Assembly: GCA_011390955.1 (NCBI GenBank)
Contig: JAABRM010000053.1
Coordinates: forward strand, 1-51,741
Reading direction: 5' to 3'
DNA length: 51,741 nucleotides
From: Oscillatoriales cyanobacterium
GTDB taxonomy: Bacteria; Cyanobacteriota; Cyanobacteriia; Cyanobacteriales; Laspinemataceae
Shown: positions 16,703 to 26,014 of the stretch, piece after piece
Numbering within the stretch: position 1 is the first letter of the stretch
Layout: every line of letters starts with the position of its first letter
Translations under genes and position numbers: made by a program
The notes under the pieces: generated by a model
The model's database searches: none
What the model saw: only the letters and a program-made list of their open reading frames with translations
Told to the model about the DNA's origin: nothing

Positions 16703-17824
16703 TTAACCTAATTTGTCAAACACAGCAAACATGGGCAAATACATGGACATGAGGATGGAACCTACCAATCCCGCAATCCCCACCATCATAATTGGTTCCA
16801 AGGTACTGGTCAGACCTTTAATGGCTTGTTCTACTTCATCTTCGTAGAATTCGCCCACTTTAGAAAGCATTTTATCCAGTTCTCCTGTCTCTTCGCCAAT
16901 TCTCATCATAGAAACAGCCATGCTGGGAAAGATTTTTTCTTTTTCAAAGGCGTGGGTTAAACTGCCCCCTTGTTGAACTTCATCTTTGGCACTGGTAATT
17001 GCATTACAGATTGCTTGGTTGCCAGCGGTTCTGCCCACAATATCAAAGCAGGTCAGCATGGGCACCCCCGCCGAGGTTAACATAGCAAAGGTGTTGCAAA
17101 AACGAGCCACGGCAATGAGTTTCATCAGTTCTCCAATAATGGGCAAGTAAAGCATTCCGCGATCGATCATCAGACGACCTACCGGGGTTTTGTAATAGGT
17201 CTTGATCAAGAAAATTACAAACCACAATACGCCGATCGCTGGCCCCATTCTCATGGGATCTCGGGAAAATTTACTAATTTCCAGCAGCGCAACGGTAATA
17301 AAGGGTAATTTAGCGCCTAAGTCTTCAAAGATCCCGGCAAATGTGGGCAGCAGAAAGGTGGTCATAGCGAAAAACACAATCACAGCGATCGTCCCCACGG
17401 CTTTGGGATAAGACGAAGCGGATTTGATTTCGTTTTCCATTTTCGCGGACTTTTCCAGGGCGATCGCCAGTCGGTTGAGCACCGTATCCAAAACCCCCCC
17501 AATTTCCCCGGACTCTACCATCGCGCAATATAGGTCATCAAACACATCGGGAAATTTGGCCATTGACACGGACAAAGGCACCCCGGTTTCCAGGTCTGCC
17601 TTGATCCGTTTGAGCGCGTACTTCATTTTGGCGTTTTCTGCTTGACTGCCTAAGATGTCGATCGCTTTCATTAAGGCAATCCCAGAAGCGAACATCATGG
17701 CCAACTGACGGGAGAACACGGCTTTATCCTTCACCGTGATACTCGCCATCATCATGTTGAGCCTTTCTTCTATTTGTGAGAAATCAAACCCTTGTTTTGG
17801 TTTCTCACCTATCGCTTGTGCCAT
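16703..17824 (-). CDS. pilC: PilC-like type II secretion/type IV pilus platform protein
   Basis: 373 aa inner-membrane platform protein of type IV pilus/type II secretion machines, with two T2SSF domains (VKDKAVFSRQLAMMFASGIA near residue 35 and ARFCNTFAMLTSAGVPML near 240) and three hydrophobic segments (~145, ~195, ~350). Conserved GEIGGVLD and GEETGELD follow each domain. Usual cyanobacterial PilC is about 400 aa and starts with an extra ARVRD..G subdomain that is missing here. It stands without pilB or pilT neighbours. Start has GGAGG a few bases upstream. It could be a PilC paralogue rather than the main one. Confidence 0.85.
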   Translation of the reverse strand: MAQAIGEKPKQGFDFSQIEERLNMMMASITVKDKAVFSRQLAMMFASGIALMKAIDILGSQAENAKMKYALKRIKADLETGVPLSVSMAKFPDVFDDLYCAMVESGEIGGVLDTVLNRLAIALEKSAKMENEIKSASSYPKAVGTIAVIVFFAMTTFLLPTFAGIFEDLGAKLPFITVALLEISKFSRDPMRMGPAIGVLWFVIFLIKTYYKTPVGRLMIDRGMLYLPIIGELMKLIAVARFCNTFAMLTSAGVPMLTCFDIVGRTAGNQAICNAITSAKDEVQQGGSLTHAFEKEKIFPSMAVSMMRIGEETGELDKMLSKVGEFYEDEVEQAIKGLTSTLEPIMMVGIAGLVGSILMSMYLPMFAVFDKLG

Positions 17825-18281
17825 AGCATCCCTCCATAACCGTAAGCATTGAGTAATCGAGTCACCTGTCTTCTATTGTAGAGCCTTTATCTAATTCGGA
17901 GAATAAGTCAGCGATTGATTCTCCTGATTTTATGTTACTAATTGCTCTTTTTTCATCATCTTAATCTATTCATAATTATTCAATATTTCCTAGGTTAAAT
18001 TAATATCTAATTATCTATAAACTGATTCGGTTAATTTCAATACTTATATCGATCATTTAAGTTAACCGAAAAAATGCAATTTAATCCTAATTCTTATGAA
18101 AAATAAAAAAACATTGGATAAATTAAAGGTAAATTAGCTAATTTGATTCACGGAATCAGTTTAATTATACCGGATGAGATTAAAAAAATTAGAAAAAAAT
18201 TTTTTCTTTCCGGATCGAGCATCGGTGTGGGTGAATCATGTTTTCAGATGCCAAACCGGAGAAAATCACACATAATATCTA

Positions 18282-18304
18282 CATGAGGGGTGTAACCCCT
18301 CATG
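18282..18304. promoter_or_regulatory. Perfect 10-bp hairpin upstream of 18382
   Basis: CATGAGGGGT and ACCCCTCATG pair across GTA. It lies ~80 bp before the ATG at 18382, in the divergent gap 17825..18381 that otherwise is AT-rich and shows no gene. It could be an operator or 5'-UTR hairpin; no T-tract follows closely. Confidence 0.45.
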
Positions 18305-18381
18305 GATCCATAGCAGGGTGAAACGATTTTTTTGGTCATCCCACGACAAGCAAACCGCACGCAATAGGTCAATAGGGTCTT

Positions 18382-18945
18382 ATGTTTCAGTCATCTAGTT
18401 TTACCACCCATAGCATCACCGCAGCTTTTGAGCCAACTTTGCCGCCGTTTCACCGATCGCTCTTCTTTCCGAGTGAATCTGAACAGGTAGGTTTGGCGGT
18501 AAATACTGAAAATTCCGAGTTACGCTGCTTGAACTTGGAAACGTTGACACCCTTTGAAGCGATCCATAGACAATTTGAAACCTTGGGCATTACTTTTAAC
18601 AATGCGATCGCCCTGAAACCTTCCAATCCGGCTTTTCCGACTTACTCCGGTCAAATGCTATTGTTAGCGGCTCCTGACAATGGATGCATTGAAATGACAT
18701 TTACCCAACCCGTCTCTTATGTCAGCGGTCGAGTCACCAGTTCCCGTCCCACGATTATCACCGCCTATAATTCTCTCGGTCAAGAACTGGTGCGGAAAAA
18801 ACTCCCCAGTGCCAATTTAGCGGGTAGCAATGCACCGATTCCCCCCAATGAGTTATTGTTTGTCGAGGCGCGGAATATCCATAAAGTCAATTTTTATGCC
18901 TTTGATGGTCAACTGACTTTAAATGCAATTAGTTTTAGGAAATAA
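18382..18945 (+). CDS. Conserved cyanobacterial hypothetical, beta-sandwich-like
   Basis: 187 aa without a clear signal peptide. Residues 55-187 read as alternating short beta strands with FETLGITFNNAIALKPSNP, IEMTFTQPVSYVSGRV and HKVNFYAFDGQL, a pattern of galactose-binding-like or lectin-like sandwiches. No catalytic residues are apparent. The protein type is familiar from cyanobacterial genomes as an uncharacterised family, but I cannot assign a function. Confidence 0.5.
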   Translation: MFQSSSFTTHSITAAFEPTLPPFHRSLFFPSESEQVGLAVNTENSELRCLNLETLTPFEAIHRQFETLGITFNNAIALKPSNPAFPTYSGQMLLLAAPDNGCIEMTFTQPVSYVSGRVTSSRPTIITAYNSLGQELVRKKLPSANLAGSNAPIPPNELLFVEARNIHKVNFYAFDGQLTLNAISFRK

Positions 18946-19159
18946 AACATTGACGATAAACAAGGCGATCGCGCTTAGGTGAGCAACTTGCTCTCGATGG
19001 TTACTCCAGTAAAGCGGTTTCTGGTCGGCTATCTTTTCTGCCCTGACCAACGCCCTGGTGGTGTAAATGAGATAAAAAAGATATTATAAAAAATTAGTTT
19101 CAGTGATAAAGTCCTAAACTAGGTGTTCTTCTTTGCTGGGCAATAACTAGGTAAATAAC

Positions 19160-20002
19160 GTGGCACAAGCTTCGTCGCAATGGCAACAACTGGTTAATCT
19201 AATTTCGGAGTTGTGGGATCCAGAAGAGGTTCAGCAATTTCTCAAGCCGTTGACTCGGTTGAGATGGCGCAAACAGACCGGCCCTTTGGTGGTATTCGGG
19301 ATGGCGGTGGCAATTCTATTGTGGAATTGGCAACTGTTGTTGGCAACCGGGGCTGGTATCGTCGCGATGCTGGCGATGTATTTGATGCAACAATGGGATT
19401 GGCGGCGAATTTTGCAGCAGTGGCGGCGGTTTTATAAACTCGAATTCCGGGGGACAAATCAAGCGATGGCGATCGCCGTGGCGATCGGTGGCATGACTAG
19501 CTTGTTGACTTATCTGGCTGTGTCTATGTGGTTGTCAACAGATAACCACTGGATGGCTACGGGGATGATTTTGCAAACAATGGGAATTTTTGCTACTTTT
19601 TGCTTATTAGTTTGGCAATTTTTGACCCATAAATCTAGTGAAGCAGAACTGACCCTGAATCAGTTAATTGTCAATTTAACCGATGCAGATCCCCTGAAAC
19701 GGTTAATTTCAGTGCGTCAGCTAACCAGTTTAATTAGAAAGAATCATGGTCAGCGAGAACAACAGGAAGCGATCGCGGACTATTTTCACTTAATGTGGGG
19801 TCGAGAAACTGAACCTTTGGTTCGGGAAGCGCTTTTAGAAGGATTAGAAACTTTAGGAGAAACCAAACAACTTGGTCAAGGAATATCGCCTTTATCAATT
19901 CCCTTCTCCCCCAAGCCAGTTTCTAATCACATTCCTTGGGTGATGGAACATAATGAATCGACCGCAGCAAACCCATCCGGGCAACGCCCAAATTTGGATT
20001 AA
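19160..20002 (+). CDS. Membrane protein with armadillo-type C-terminal part
   Basis: 280 aa with a GTG start (AGGTAAATAAC upstream). Four hydrophobic segments at about residues 42-58, 60-76, 103-125 and 132-152. A soluble helical C-terminal region (~160-235) reads like a HEAT/ARM repeat pair: DADPLKRLISVRQLTSLI and TEPLVREALLEGLETLG. Such proteins occur in cyanobacteria as armadillo-type fold proteins of unknown role. It is followed by a strong bidirectional terminator. Confidence 0.6.
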   Translation: MAQASSQWQQLVNLISELWDPEEVQQFLKPLTRLRWRKQTGPLVVFGMAVAILLWNWQLLLATGAGIVAMLAMYLMQQWDWRRILQQWRRFYKLEFRGTNQAMAIAVAIGGMTSLLTYLAVSMWLSTDNHWMATGMILQTMGIFATFCLLVWQFLTHKSSEAELTLNQLIVNLTDADPLKRLISVRQLTSLIRKNHGQREQQEAIADYFHLMWGRETEPLVREALLEGLETLGETKQLGQGISPLSIPFSPKPVSNHIPWVMEHNESTAANPSGQRPNLD

Positions 20003-20069
20003 AAATTTGGCTTAAAATATCGAAAATATCGATTAAACCTTTACTTCTGGATCGGACGACTTTCTATAG

Positions 20070-20101
20070 AAAAAACACGAAGAGAAATCCTCGTGTTTTT
20101 T
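20070..20101. terminator. Bidirectional Rho-independent terminator
   Basis: AAAAAACACGA pairs with TCGTGTTTTTT around a 10-nt loop. It sits between the convergent ends of the ARM-type gene and zds, with A and T tracts that serve both strands. Confidence 0.85.
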
Positions 20102-20124
20102 CTGTTTGAAGGGGTAAAAATCTA

Positions 20125-21561
20125 CTATTTACCGGCAAATTCCAGAATCACTTTGGCCGCTTGTCGCCCAGAAATGGTCGCCCCTTCCATGCTATCGATA
20201 TAATCCTGTTGGGTATAGGCACCCGCGAGGAAGAAGTTGGGAATGGGGGTTTTTTGGGCGGGACGATAAGGATCCATGCCGGGGGCTTCCCGATAGAGGG
20301 ATTGGGCCAGTTTGACCACACTGTACCAAGTCATGTTGAGGTCGCGGGCTGAGGGGAATAAGTCCCGCACTTGTTTGAGTACGTGGTCGGCGATCGCCTG
20401 GTTACTCTGTTTAATAAATGGATCTCCTGGAGTCAAGACCAACTGCATCAGAGAACCTTGTCCCTCGCGATAGTAGTCTGCGGGAGAGGTTAAGGCTAAA
20501 TCGGCAAAACAAGAAAAGTCCGCGTCTGGGGTATAAAGCAGATTATCTAATCCCGCTGCTTCCTGTAATTGTTTGCGTTTTTCCGCGTCATGCAGTTCTG
20601 TGACCCAGCCATCAAAACGCAGTTGTACGGTGGCGACGGGGACAGCTTCGAGTTTATAGATATTGTCAAATTCCGACCATTTCCGCCATTCCTGGGGCAA
20701 CACTTTCTGAATGCCGGGGATATCACAGGCGAAAAGATAGGCGTCAGCGGTGATGGTTTCTTCGCTTTCCCCGTTGGCAACCCGTAGACCTGTGACGGTT
20801 GTAACGGCGCGATCTTCAAATAAGATTTGCCGCACTTGCCGTCGGGTGTGGATTTTGGTGCCCCGGTCTTCGAGATACTTGACGATGGGTTTGTGTAAGT
20901 ATTCATGGGGGGAACCTTCCAGCATTCGCAAGACTGAGGCTTCCGTTTTGACCGCAAAGAATTGGAAGATGGTCAGCATACACCGGGCTGAGATGTTTTC
21001 ACAGTCGATGAACCCCAAAGCATAAGCGATCGGGTTCCACATTCTTTTAATACTGCCGTCGCTGCCCCCATGTTTGCGGAACCAGTCCGCAAAGCTGATT
21101 TTATCTAGGTCGCGGATATTTCTCATGGCGCCGTCGAAGTCCACTAATCCACGGACGATCGGGCTGGTTCCCAGGGCGATCGCATTTTGGAGTTTATCCT
21201 GGACCGATAGCTGTGAGGTGGTGAAGAAGGCTTTTAAGCCATTGAACGGGGCGCCGGTCAAGAAGCGAAAATCTAATTCGCCGATTTTGCCCCCGTGATT
21301 GACAAAGGTGTGGGTATGCTCTTTGAGTCGGAGGTTATTTCCTGCCCCCACTTTGTTCATTAAGTCGAAGAGGTTGTAGTAGCAGCCAAAAAAGACGTGC
21401 AACCCCATTTCAATATGATTGCCGTCGGGGTCTACCCAACTGCCTACTTTGCCACCGACAAACGGACGGGATTCAAAGATTTCTACTTCGTGTCCCGCGT
21501 CTACTAGGTCTATTGCGGTGGCCATACCTGCTAGTCCCGCACCGGCGATCGCAACTCGCAT
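20125..21561 (-). CDS. zds: 9,9'-di-cis-zeta-carotene desaturase
   Basis: 478 aa. It desaturates zeta-carotene through neurosporene to lycopene, the second desaturase of the plant-type carotenoid pathway, at thylakoid membranes. The N-terminal FAD-binding motif [20 protein letters not shown], then [13 protein letters not shown] and [15 protein letters not shown] distinguish ZDS from phytoene desaturase, which reads GLHIFFGAYPN. The C-terminal FAD contact is [18 protein letters not shown]. Length is that of the family. AGGAAAGGG lies upstream of the ATG. No other carotenoid gene is adjacent. Confidence 0.93.
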   Translation of the reverse strand: MRVAIAGAGLAGMATAIDLVDAGHEVEIFESRPFVGGKVGSWVDPDGNHIEMGLHVFFGCYYNLFDLMNKVGAGNNLRLKEHTHTFVNHGGKIGELDFRFLTGAPFNGLKAFFTTSQLSVQDKLQNAIALGTSPIVRGLVDFDGAMRNIRDLDKISFADWFRKHGGSDGSIKRMWNPIAYALGFIDCENISARCMLTIFQFFAVKTEASVLRMLEGSPHEYLHKPIVKYLEDRGTKIHTRRQVRQILFEDRAVTTVTGLRVANGESEETITADAYLFACDIPGIQKVLPQEWRKWSEFDNIYKLEAVPVATVQLRFDGWVTELHDAEKRKQLQEAAGLDNLLYTPDADFSCFADLALTSPADYYREGQGSLMQLVLTPGDPFIKQSNQAIADHVLKQVRDLFPSARDLNMTWYSVVKLAQSLYREAPGMDPYRPAQKTPIPNFFLAGAYTQQDYIDSMEGATISGRQAAKVILEFAGK

Positions 21562-21659
21562 TCTCTGCCCTTTCCTACTGAATTTTTTTACTTTTTCTTT
21601 ACATATTGTAATATGAGCGATCGCCGTAGGTTAATCCTTGCCAGAAATAAAATTTAGTT

Positions 21660-21780
21660 ATTGGTTGGTGGTTGTTGGTTGTTGGTTGTTGGTTGGTGGT
21701 TGGTGGTTGGTGGTTGGTGGTTGGTGGTTGTTGGTTGTTGGTTGTTGGTTGTTGGTTGTTGGTTGTTGGTTGTTGGTTGT
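21660..21780. repeat. GT-only minisatellite (GGTTGTTGGTGG type)
   Basis: About 120 bases with almost only G and T on the plus strand, made of TTGGTTG/GTGGTTG units. The same class of array occurs at 36206-36268 (opposite strand) and 45067-45150. Short ORFs across it (NNQQPTT or GGWWLVV strings) are artefacts. It lies between divergent zds and the M23 peptidase gene. Confidence 0.9.
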
Positions 21781-21782
21781 TT

Positions 21783-21925
21783 GCACCCCTGCCCCTCCGC
21801 CCCTCCGCTCCCCCGCTCCTGAAGCCCCTCCGCTCCCCCGCTCCTGAAGCCCCTCCGCCCCTCCGCCGACGGCGGGCTCCTCTGCTCCTCTGCCCCTCCG
21901 CCCCTCCGCCCCCCCTGTCCGGGTA
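21783..21925. repeat. C-rich CCCCTCCG minisatellite
   Basis: GC-rich array of CCCCTCCGCTCC-like units with two copies of GCTCCTGAAGCCCCTCC. The plus strand is almost all C and T, with few purines. It directly follows the GT array, the same pairing as at 45200-45265. No gene. Confidence 0.85.
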
Positions 21926-22107
21926 TGGAGTGGCGATCGCTGAAGTCATAAAGGTAGGATTTCAATAGGGTTGCTTGACGCGATCGCACAGATGAATTGT
22001 TATTGGTTATTTGTTGGAAAGTTGTTTGTTGTTTGTTAACTAACGAATAACCAATAACGAATAACCAATAACGAATAACTTAGAAATTTCTCACATTTAT
22101 TATTAAT

Positions 22108-23019
22108 ATGACTTCACCGTTAAGGCTGTGTTTGCTGTCTACAGTTATATATTTAGTCCTGCCCGGGTTAAATGCTACAGCCAATCAAATTCCCCAAACA
22201 GAAAATCAGCAAATTTCACCGGAATCAGGTTGTCCGTTACCGGCCTTATCTCGGCTGCAAAAGCATCGCATTGCTGCCGGTGAAACCCTGGAAACTATTG
22301 CCGCACAATATAATCTGATTCCCGCCACCTTGATGGGAATGAATCCGATTTTAAGACAAAGGAAAGCCCCAGTTGGGGCAGAGATTTTGATTCCCCCTTA
22401 CAACGGAATTCGGGTTGATATCCCAGCAGGTGAAACCTGGCAAGATGTGGCCCAAAAATATAATTTGCGGCCTGATGTTTTGTTTGAGGTGAATGGTTGT
22501 CAAGCCAACCCGCGAGTGGTATTTGTTCCCGGAGTGAATTGGTCGCCGGTTAATTCCGCAGCATCCGCTAGTCAAGTAGTGCGACAAGGAGTTTTAGGCG
22601 GTTTTCCCTTACCCAGCCCGTCCGAAGAATTACTGGGCTATGGTTGGCGGTTACGACCGACAAGCAGTGAAGTGACTTTTCACAGTGGCGTTGACCTCCA
22701 AGCGGCGGTGGGGACTCCCGTGTTGACCGTAGGGGATGGGGTGGTGGCTTTTGCTGACTCCCGTGGGCCTTATGGCAATTTGGTGGTGATTAACCATGCT
22801 AACGGGAAACAAACTCGTTATGCCCATTTGGAGTTAATGTCGGTGCAAGTCGGTCAGCAGGTGAAAAAGGGAGAACAAATTGGCACCGCAGGCAACACCG
22901 GAAGCCCGGATCTAAATGAGCCCCATTTACATTTTGAGGTGCGATCTAATTCCGATCTCGGTTGGGTGGCAGAAGATCCACAACTTTATTTGCATTTAGC
23001 CGATATGAGCGATCGATAA
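22108..23019 (+). CDS. LysM-M23 family metallopeptidase (envelope, LytM type)
   Basis: 303 aa. An N-terminal signal peptide (LCLLSTVIYLVLPGLNATA) is followed by two LysM-like segments at ~52-97 (HRIAAGETLETIAAQYNL) and ~102-148 (IPAGETWQDVAQKYNLRP), then an M23/LytM domain from ~170. Zinc ligands and catalytic His are visible: FHSGVDLQ (HxxxD) and HLHFEV. It is a probable peptidoglycan endopeptidase or NlpD-like amidase activator; with both zinc motifs intact it may be active. No clear ribosome site precedes the ATG. Confidence 0.85.
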   Translation: MTSPLRLCLLSTVIYLVLPGLNATANQIPQTENQQISPESGCPLPALSRLQKHRIAAGETLETIAAQYNLIPATLMGMNPILRQRKAPVGAEILIPPYNGIRVDIPAGETWQDVAQKYNLRPDVLFEVNGCQANPRVVFVPGVNWSPVNSAASASQVVRQGVLGGFPLPSPSEELLGYGWRLRPTSSEVTFHSGVDLQAAVGTPVLTVGDGVVAFADSRGPYGNLVVINHANGKQTRYAHLELMSVQVGQQVKKGEQIGTAGNTGSPDLNEPHLHFEVRSNSDLGWVAEDPQLYLHLADMSDR

Positions 23020-23035
23020 ATGCGCGAAGGGGGAA

Positions 23036-23192
23036 AGAAACCGGTTTCTTTGAGCAATTCCTGCTGAAAACGAAAGATTTACATAGAAACCCGGTTTCTG
23101 CTATTTGTTTCCCGACGTAAATCCGTGGATTCCCGCATTCGCGGGAATGACAGTTTTTTTCTGCTATTTGGGAAAGAAACCGGGTTTCTGGA
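23036..23192. repeat. Composite of GAAACCGGGTTTCT and ATTCCCGC palindromes
   Basis: Holds the AAACCGGTTTCTTT...AGAAACCCGGTTTCT inverted pair (~23040-23100) and one GTGGATTCCCGC..GCGGGAATGACAG hairpin with T7 (23125-23160), then another AAACCGGGTTTCT. It lies between the convergent M23 and JAB-E1 genes and may act as a terminator. Confidence 0.7.
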
Positions 23193-23201
23193 CTGCTATT
23201 C

Positions 23202-25094
23202 TTAAGAACGAGAACGACTCAAAGCAGCGCGAATATCACCCACCTGCAACTCCTGTAATGGTACTTGGCGCGGATCGACTCGATGGTGAACGCTACCACA
23301 AACAGGACATTCCTCCCGACTCTTTGCTGTTAACCACACGCTTTGATAAGCGTATTGTCCCGGTGTTTCGCCAAATATAGCAGGATAAAACCAGTAATTT
23401 GGCACCATTGAAAGGGTGAGATAATTAAACCCTGCTTCAATTGCTGGATTTAAGAATCCTTTTAGCTTAACTTGTGTATTTTCCGGCAACAATAACGACA
23501 GCGCCATTTTTACCGCCACACTGGTGACATGGTGGATATCTGCTGACAGCGCCACTTCACCCATTACCCGACCATTGCTACCATAATCCCCATCTGCACT
23601 TACCCGTCCTAAATCCACTTCAGCTTGATGACGATTAGCCGTAGCGCAAAGATAACAGGGTGTTTTTTCCGGTAAAGTAAAAATTACTTCGCCACCTTCT
23701 GCACCCTTATATAACCCAACAAACAAAGTAGGTTTGCCGTGAAAATAGGCAAAACGGTTGAGAATCCGCTGTGCTGCTGGGTCATCAGTTGTTGCTATTA
23801 CCAAGTCTGCTTGTTGCACCAAAGCATCAAAATCTGCCACTTGATAATCTAATAAACTCTTGGATTGTAGCGTCAATTCCACCAAGGGGTTAATATGCAA
23901 TAGTCGCCGTCCTAAAGCTTCTACCTTGGGATGTCCTACGTCGGTGAGATCGTAAGTTGTGCGACAAAGATTCACCGTTTCTACTATTTCCGGGTCAATT
24001 AAAGTTACTGCACCTACACCACTGCGAATCAGTTGTTCCGCTAAGTAGGAACCCACAGAACCCGTCCCAGCAATTAACACCCGTTTCGTGCTAATCTGTT
24101 GACTCAAAATTCCCGTACTGCGAGCAAATAATCCTTGTTGCACCTCAGTCGCGGCGGTTTTTGGGTTTTCTCCCGAATAACAGCCAGTCCATCCAGCTAA
24201 ACGAGCAATTTCGCTGTCTGCGGTGAGGGCGGACTTTCCCAAAGGGCGGTAAACTTTTCGGTAAGAACCAGAACCTTTAATAATGCTTTTGACTGCGGTT
24301 AATAAACGTTCTTCGGCGGGTGTTTCTAGGGACCAGGGGAGTTGAATTTGTTCGGTGTTTTCCCCTGCTGGTGTTGCTAACAATAAGGGTGGTGTGATGG
24401 GATAATTATTGCTGAATAAAAACAGCAGTTCCAAACCGTCGAGGGTGACGCAACCAGCAGGAATAGTGCGTCCTTCTATTTCGGTGGTAAAGATTTCTGG
24501 CGGTTTGATGCTGCCAAAGGTGCGACTAATTAGTTCTAAATCAGGTTGCATGGGTATAGATGGGGGTTGAGAAGATTGTGTGGTTAGATTCTGGTTGGGT
24601 TTAATTCGCCCTAACTCTCGTTGAGAAATTTTCTCCACTGGCAGAGTTTCCACCCGTACCCCACCGCGATCGCGGTAAGCTGCGTAGCAGGAAATTTTGC
24701 CTGGACTGAGGGAAAGTTCGTGGTTGCGTAATTGACACCGAGGCCGCTGTGTGGTGACAATGGGAGCAACAAAGTAGGGAATATGAGGGTTGATACTAAG
24801 TCCTTCCAGCATTGCTTCTTCATCAGGTCCTGAAGGGCGATCGTAACCGCCGGGGTGAGAGTGGATAACGCCTTTAAACTCGATTCCCAGTTCTATTTCT
24901 AGTCGCTGTACTCGTTCGGTGAGTTGGCGAGAAGGGAGATAACTGGCGCCACTGGTTTGCGCTTGTTGGTCTAAGATAAAGTGGGTGATGATGGGTTGAC
25001 CGATGGGCCCTAACAATGCACCACCGCGTTCGGGGGAATAAGCTGCGATCTCGCGCTCAATTTGACGCAAAACATCCTCAGAGATTTGCAACAT
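23202..25094 (-). CDS. JAB deubiquitinase-E1 (ThiF) fusion protein
   Basis: 630 aa from MLQISEDVLR; AGAGGT precedes this ATG, and the reading from 25205 adds only repeat-derived residues. Residues 1-140 form a JAB/MPN domain with a complete JAMM set: E22, H78-S-H80, S88 and D91 in HSHPGG...SGPD. Residues ~186-275 have the shape of a degenerate E2 fold (LFLFSNNYPITPPLLLATPAG) without an obvious catalytic Cys. Residues ~335-600 form an E1/ThiF adenylation domain: IAGTGSVGSYLAEQL, LIDPEIVETVNLCR with the Arg, GHPKVEAL with the Lys, and zinc CxxC pairs at 480/483 and 596/599. Expected role: process and adenylate a ubiquitin-like protein. It follows the E2-like gene in one transcription unit, separated by a small repeat. 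Confidence 0.88.
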   Translation of the reverse strand: MLQISEDVLRQIEREIAAYSPERGGALLGPIGQPIITHFILDQQAQTSGASYLPSRQLTERVQRLEIELGIEFKGVIHSHPGGYDRPSGPDEEAMLEGLSINPHIPYFVAPIVTTQRPRCQLRNHELSLSPGKISCYAAYRDRGGVRVETLPVEKISQRELGRIKPNQNLTTQSSQPPSIPMQPDLELISRTFGSIKPPEIFTTEIEGRTIPAGCVTLDGLELLFLFSNNYPITPPLLLATPAGENTEQIQLPWSLETPAEERLLTAVKSIIKGSGSYRKVYRPLGKSALTADSEIARLAGWTGCYSGENPKTAATEVQQGLFARSTGILSQQISTKRVLIAGTGSVGSYLAEQLIRSGVGAVTLIDPEIVETVNLCRTTYDLTDVGHPKVEALGRRLLHINPLVELTLQSKSLLDYQVADFDALVQQADLVIATTDDPAAQRILNRFAYFHGKPTLFVGLYKGAEGGEVIFTLPEKTPCYLCATANRHQAEVDLGRVSADGDYGSNGRVMGEVALSADIHHVTSVAVKMALSLLLPENTQVKLKGFLNPAIEAGFNYLTLSMVPNYWFYPAIFGETPGQYAYQSVWLTAKSREECPVCGSVHHRVDPRQVPLQELQVGDIRAALSRSRS

Positions 25095-25155
25095 AGTTGA
25101 CCTCTTGCTATTAGTTATATTGGGGTATATTGGGGGAAATATTGGTGTAATAAGT

Positions 25156-25198
25156 TTGGGAAGAAACCGGGTTTTTCCAGAACAAAACCCGGATTTTT
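25156..25198. repeat. AAACCCGGTTT-type inverted repeat between E2 and JAB-E1 genes
   Basis: GAAACCGGGTTTTTCC and AAAACCCGGATTTTTC form an inverted pair in the 122-bp spacer. The spacer is otherwise featureless. This insert creates the false long N-terminus of the JAB-E1 reading frame. Confidence 0.7.
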
Positions 25199-25216
25199 CA
25201 GCCAAGAATGTAGAAA

Positions 25217-25744
25217 CTAGAAAGGAAATTGTCCGGTGCGGACATAGAAGCTAAAACCTGTTGCCCAGAGTACGGATTTAGCGTAAGCTTTCTCTAGGGT
25301 AGGGTAGCCATGTTCTTCGTTGAGACAGATGCAACCGTTGGAAAATAGATGTCCTTCGCTGGGACTGTAACGCCCTGCAACTTCTGGGAAGAGGACCATT
25401 ACTTGATAGAGGCTACCGTCGTTGAAGATGAACATGGTGTAGGTGTCGCCTACTTCGCTGGTGATTTCGTAAACCCAGCCGGTGACACCGCTGATCTGCA
25501 TTTCTTGGGCGTTGGCGGGGAGTTTGTGTGCCACAACTTGCCGATCTTGCATTAAAGTGGCGGCGAAGAGTTTTTGCGGCACTCGCGAGAGGTTGCGTTG
25601 TTGACCGGGTTGGGGTTGAGTGAGGATGTTGCCGCCGTTGTCTACGAAAACGGCGCGGTTTGGTGAGCTAGGATCGTCGATACCGCTTTGACGGTTAGTC
25701 ATAACGCGGTTGCGGACTTCGTTAAGATCGACTTGTTGTGCCAT
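25217..25744 (-). CDS. E2-like ubiquitin-conjugating (UBC-fold) protein
   Basis: 175 aa. Residues 85-125 read as the UBC antiparallel sheet (WVYEITSEVGDTYTMFIFND, YQVMVLFPE). The segment GHLFSNGCICLNEEHGYPTL matches the E2 active-site pattern HPN..G.ICL, making C140 the likely catalytic cysteine (C138 is adjacent). The C-terminal helix ends FYVRTGQFPF. Together with the downstream JAB-E1 fusion it makes an E2/E1/JAB set of the kind described for bacterial ubiquitin-like systems. AGAGGT precedes the ATG. A terminator 170 bp upstream isolates the pair as its own unit. No ubiquitin-like gene was found beside it. Confidence 0.8.
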   Translation of the reverse strand: MAQQVDLNEVRNRVMTNRQSGIDDPSSPNRAVFVDNGGNILTQPQPGQQRNLSRVPQKLFAATLMQDRQVVAHKLPANAQEMQISGVTGWVYEITSEVGDTYTMFIFNDGSLYQVMVLFPEVAGRYSPSEGHLFSNGCICLNEEHGYPTLEKAYAKSVLWATGFSFYVRTGQFPF

Positions 25745-25911
25745 ATTTACCTCTATTAGCTTTTGAGTGCTTCTACTATTCAGTCGTTAGACGGTTTGAG
25801 TTTTATGCAGAAGTCGCGGGGGAATCTTGGGTGGTGTTCCCTTGCTTGTGTCTGCTTACTGGTTTATCGGTGGGGGGGAGAATGTTTATGCAAGTGGGGG
25901 AAATTTTCGAC

Positions 25912-25938
25912 AAAAAAGGGGCGCAAGCATTGCGCCCC
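25912..25938 (-). terminator. Rho-independent terminator ahead of the E2-like gene
   Basis: GGGGCGCAA (25918-25926) pairs with TTGCGCCCC (25930-25938). On the minus strand the stem is followed by T6 (25917-25912). It ends transcription coming from the CHAT/DUF433 block, so the E2/JAB-E1 pair needs its own promoter between 25745 and 25911. Confidence 0.85.
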
Positions 25939-26014
25939 TAAAGTTTGTGGCTGATATTTGCGTCCTTCCTGGCTCCAGCCTGGGAACGAGACCTCGTAAC
26001 TGTAGCAATAATTT

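Noticed and set aside
21599-21989. Frames rich in NNQQPTT or GGWWLVV
   Set aside because: Translations of a low-complexity GT/CA minisatellite in several frames; no conserved start or domain.
23202-25205. Longer JAB-E1 start at 25205
   Set aside because: The extra 37 residues come from an AAACCCGG repeat element; the ATG at 25094 has AGAGGT and starts the JAB domain cleanly.
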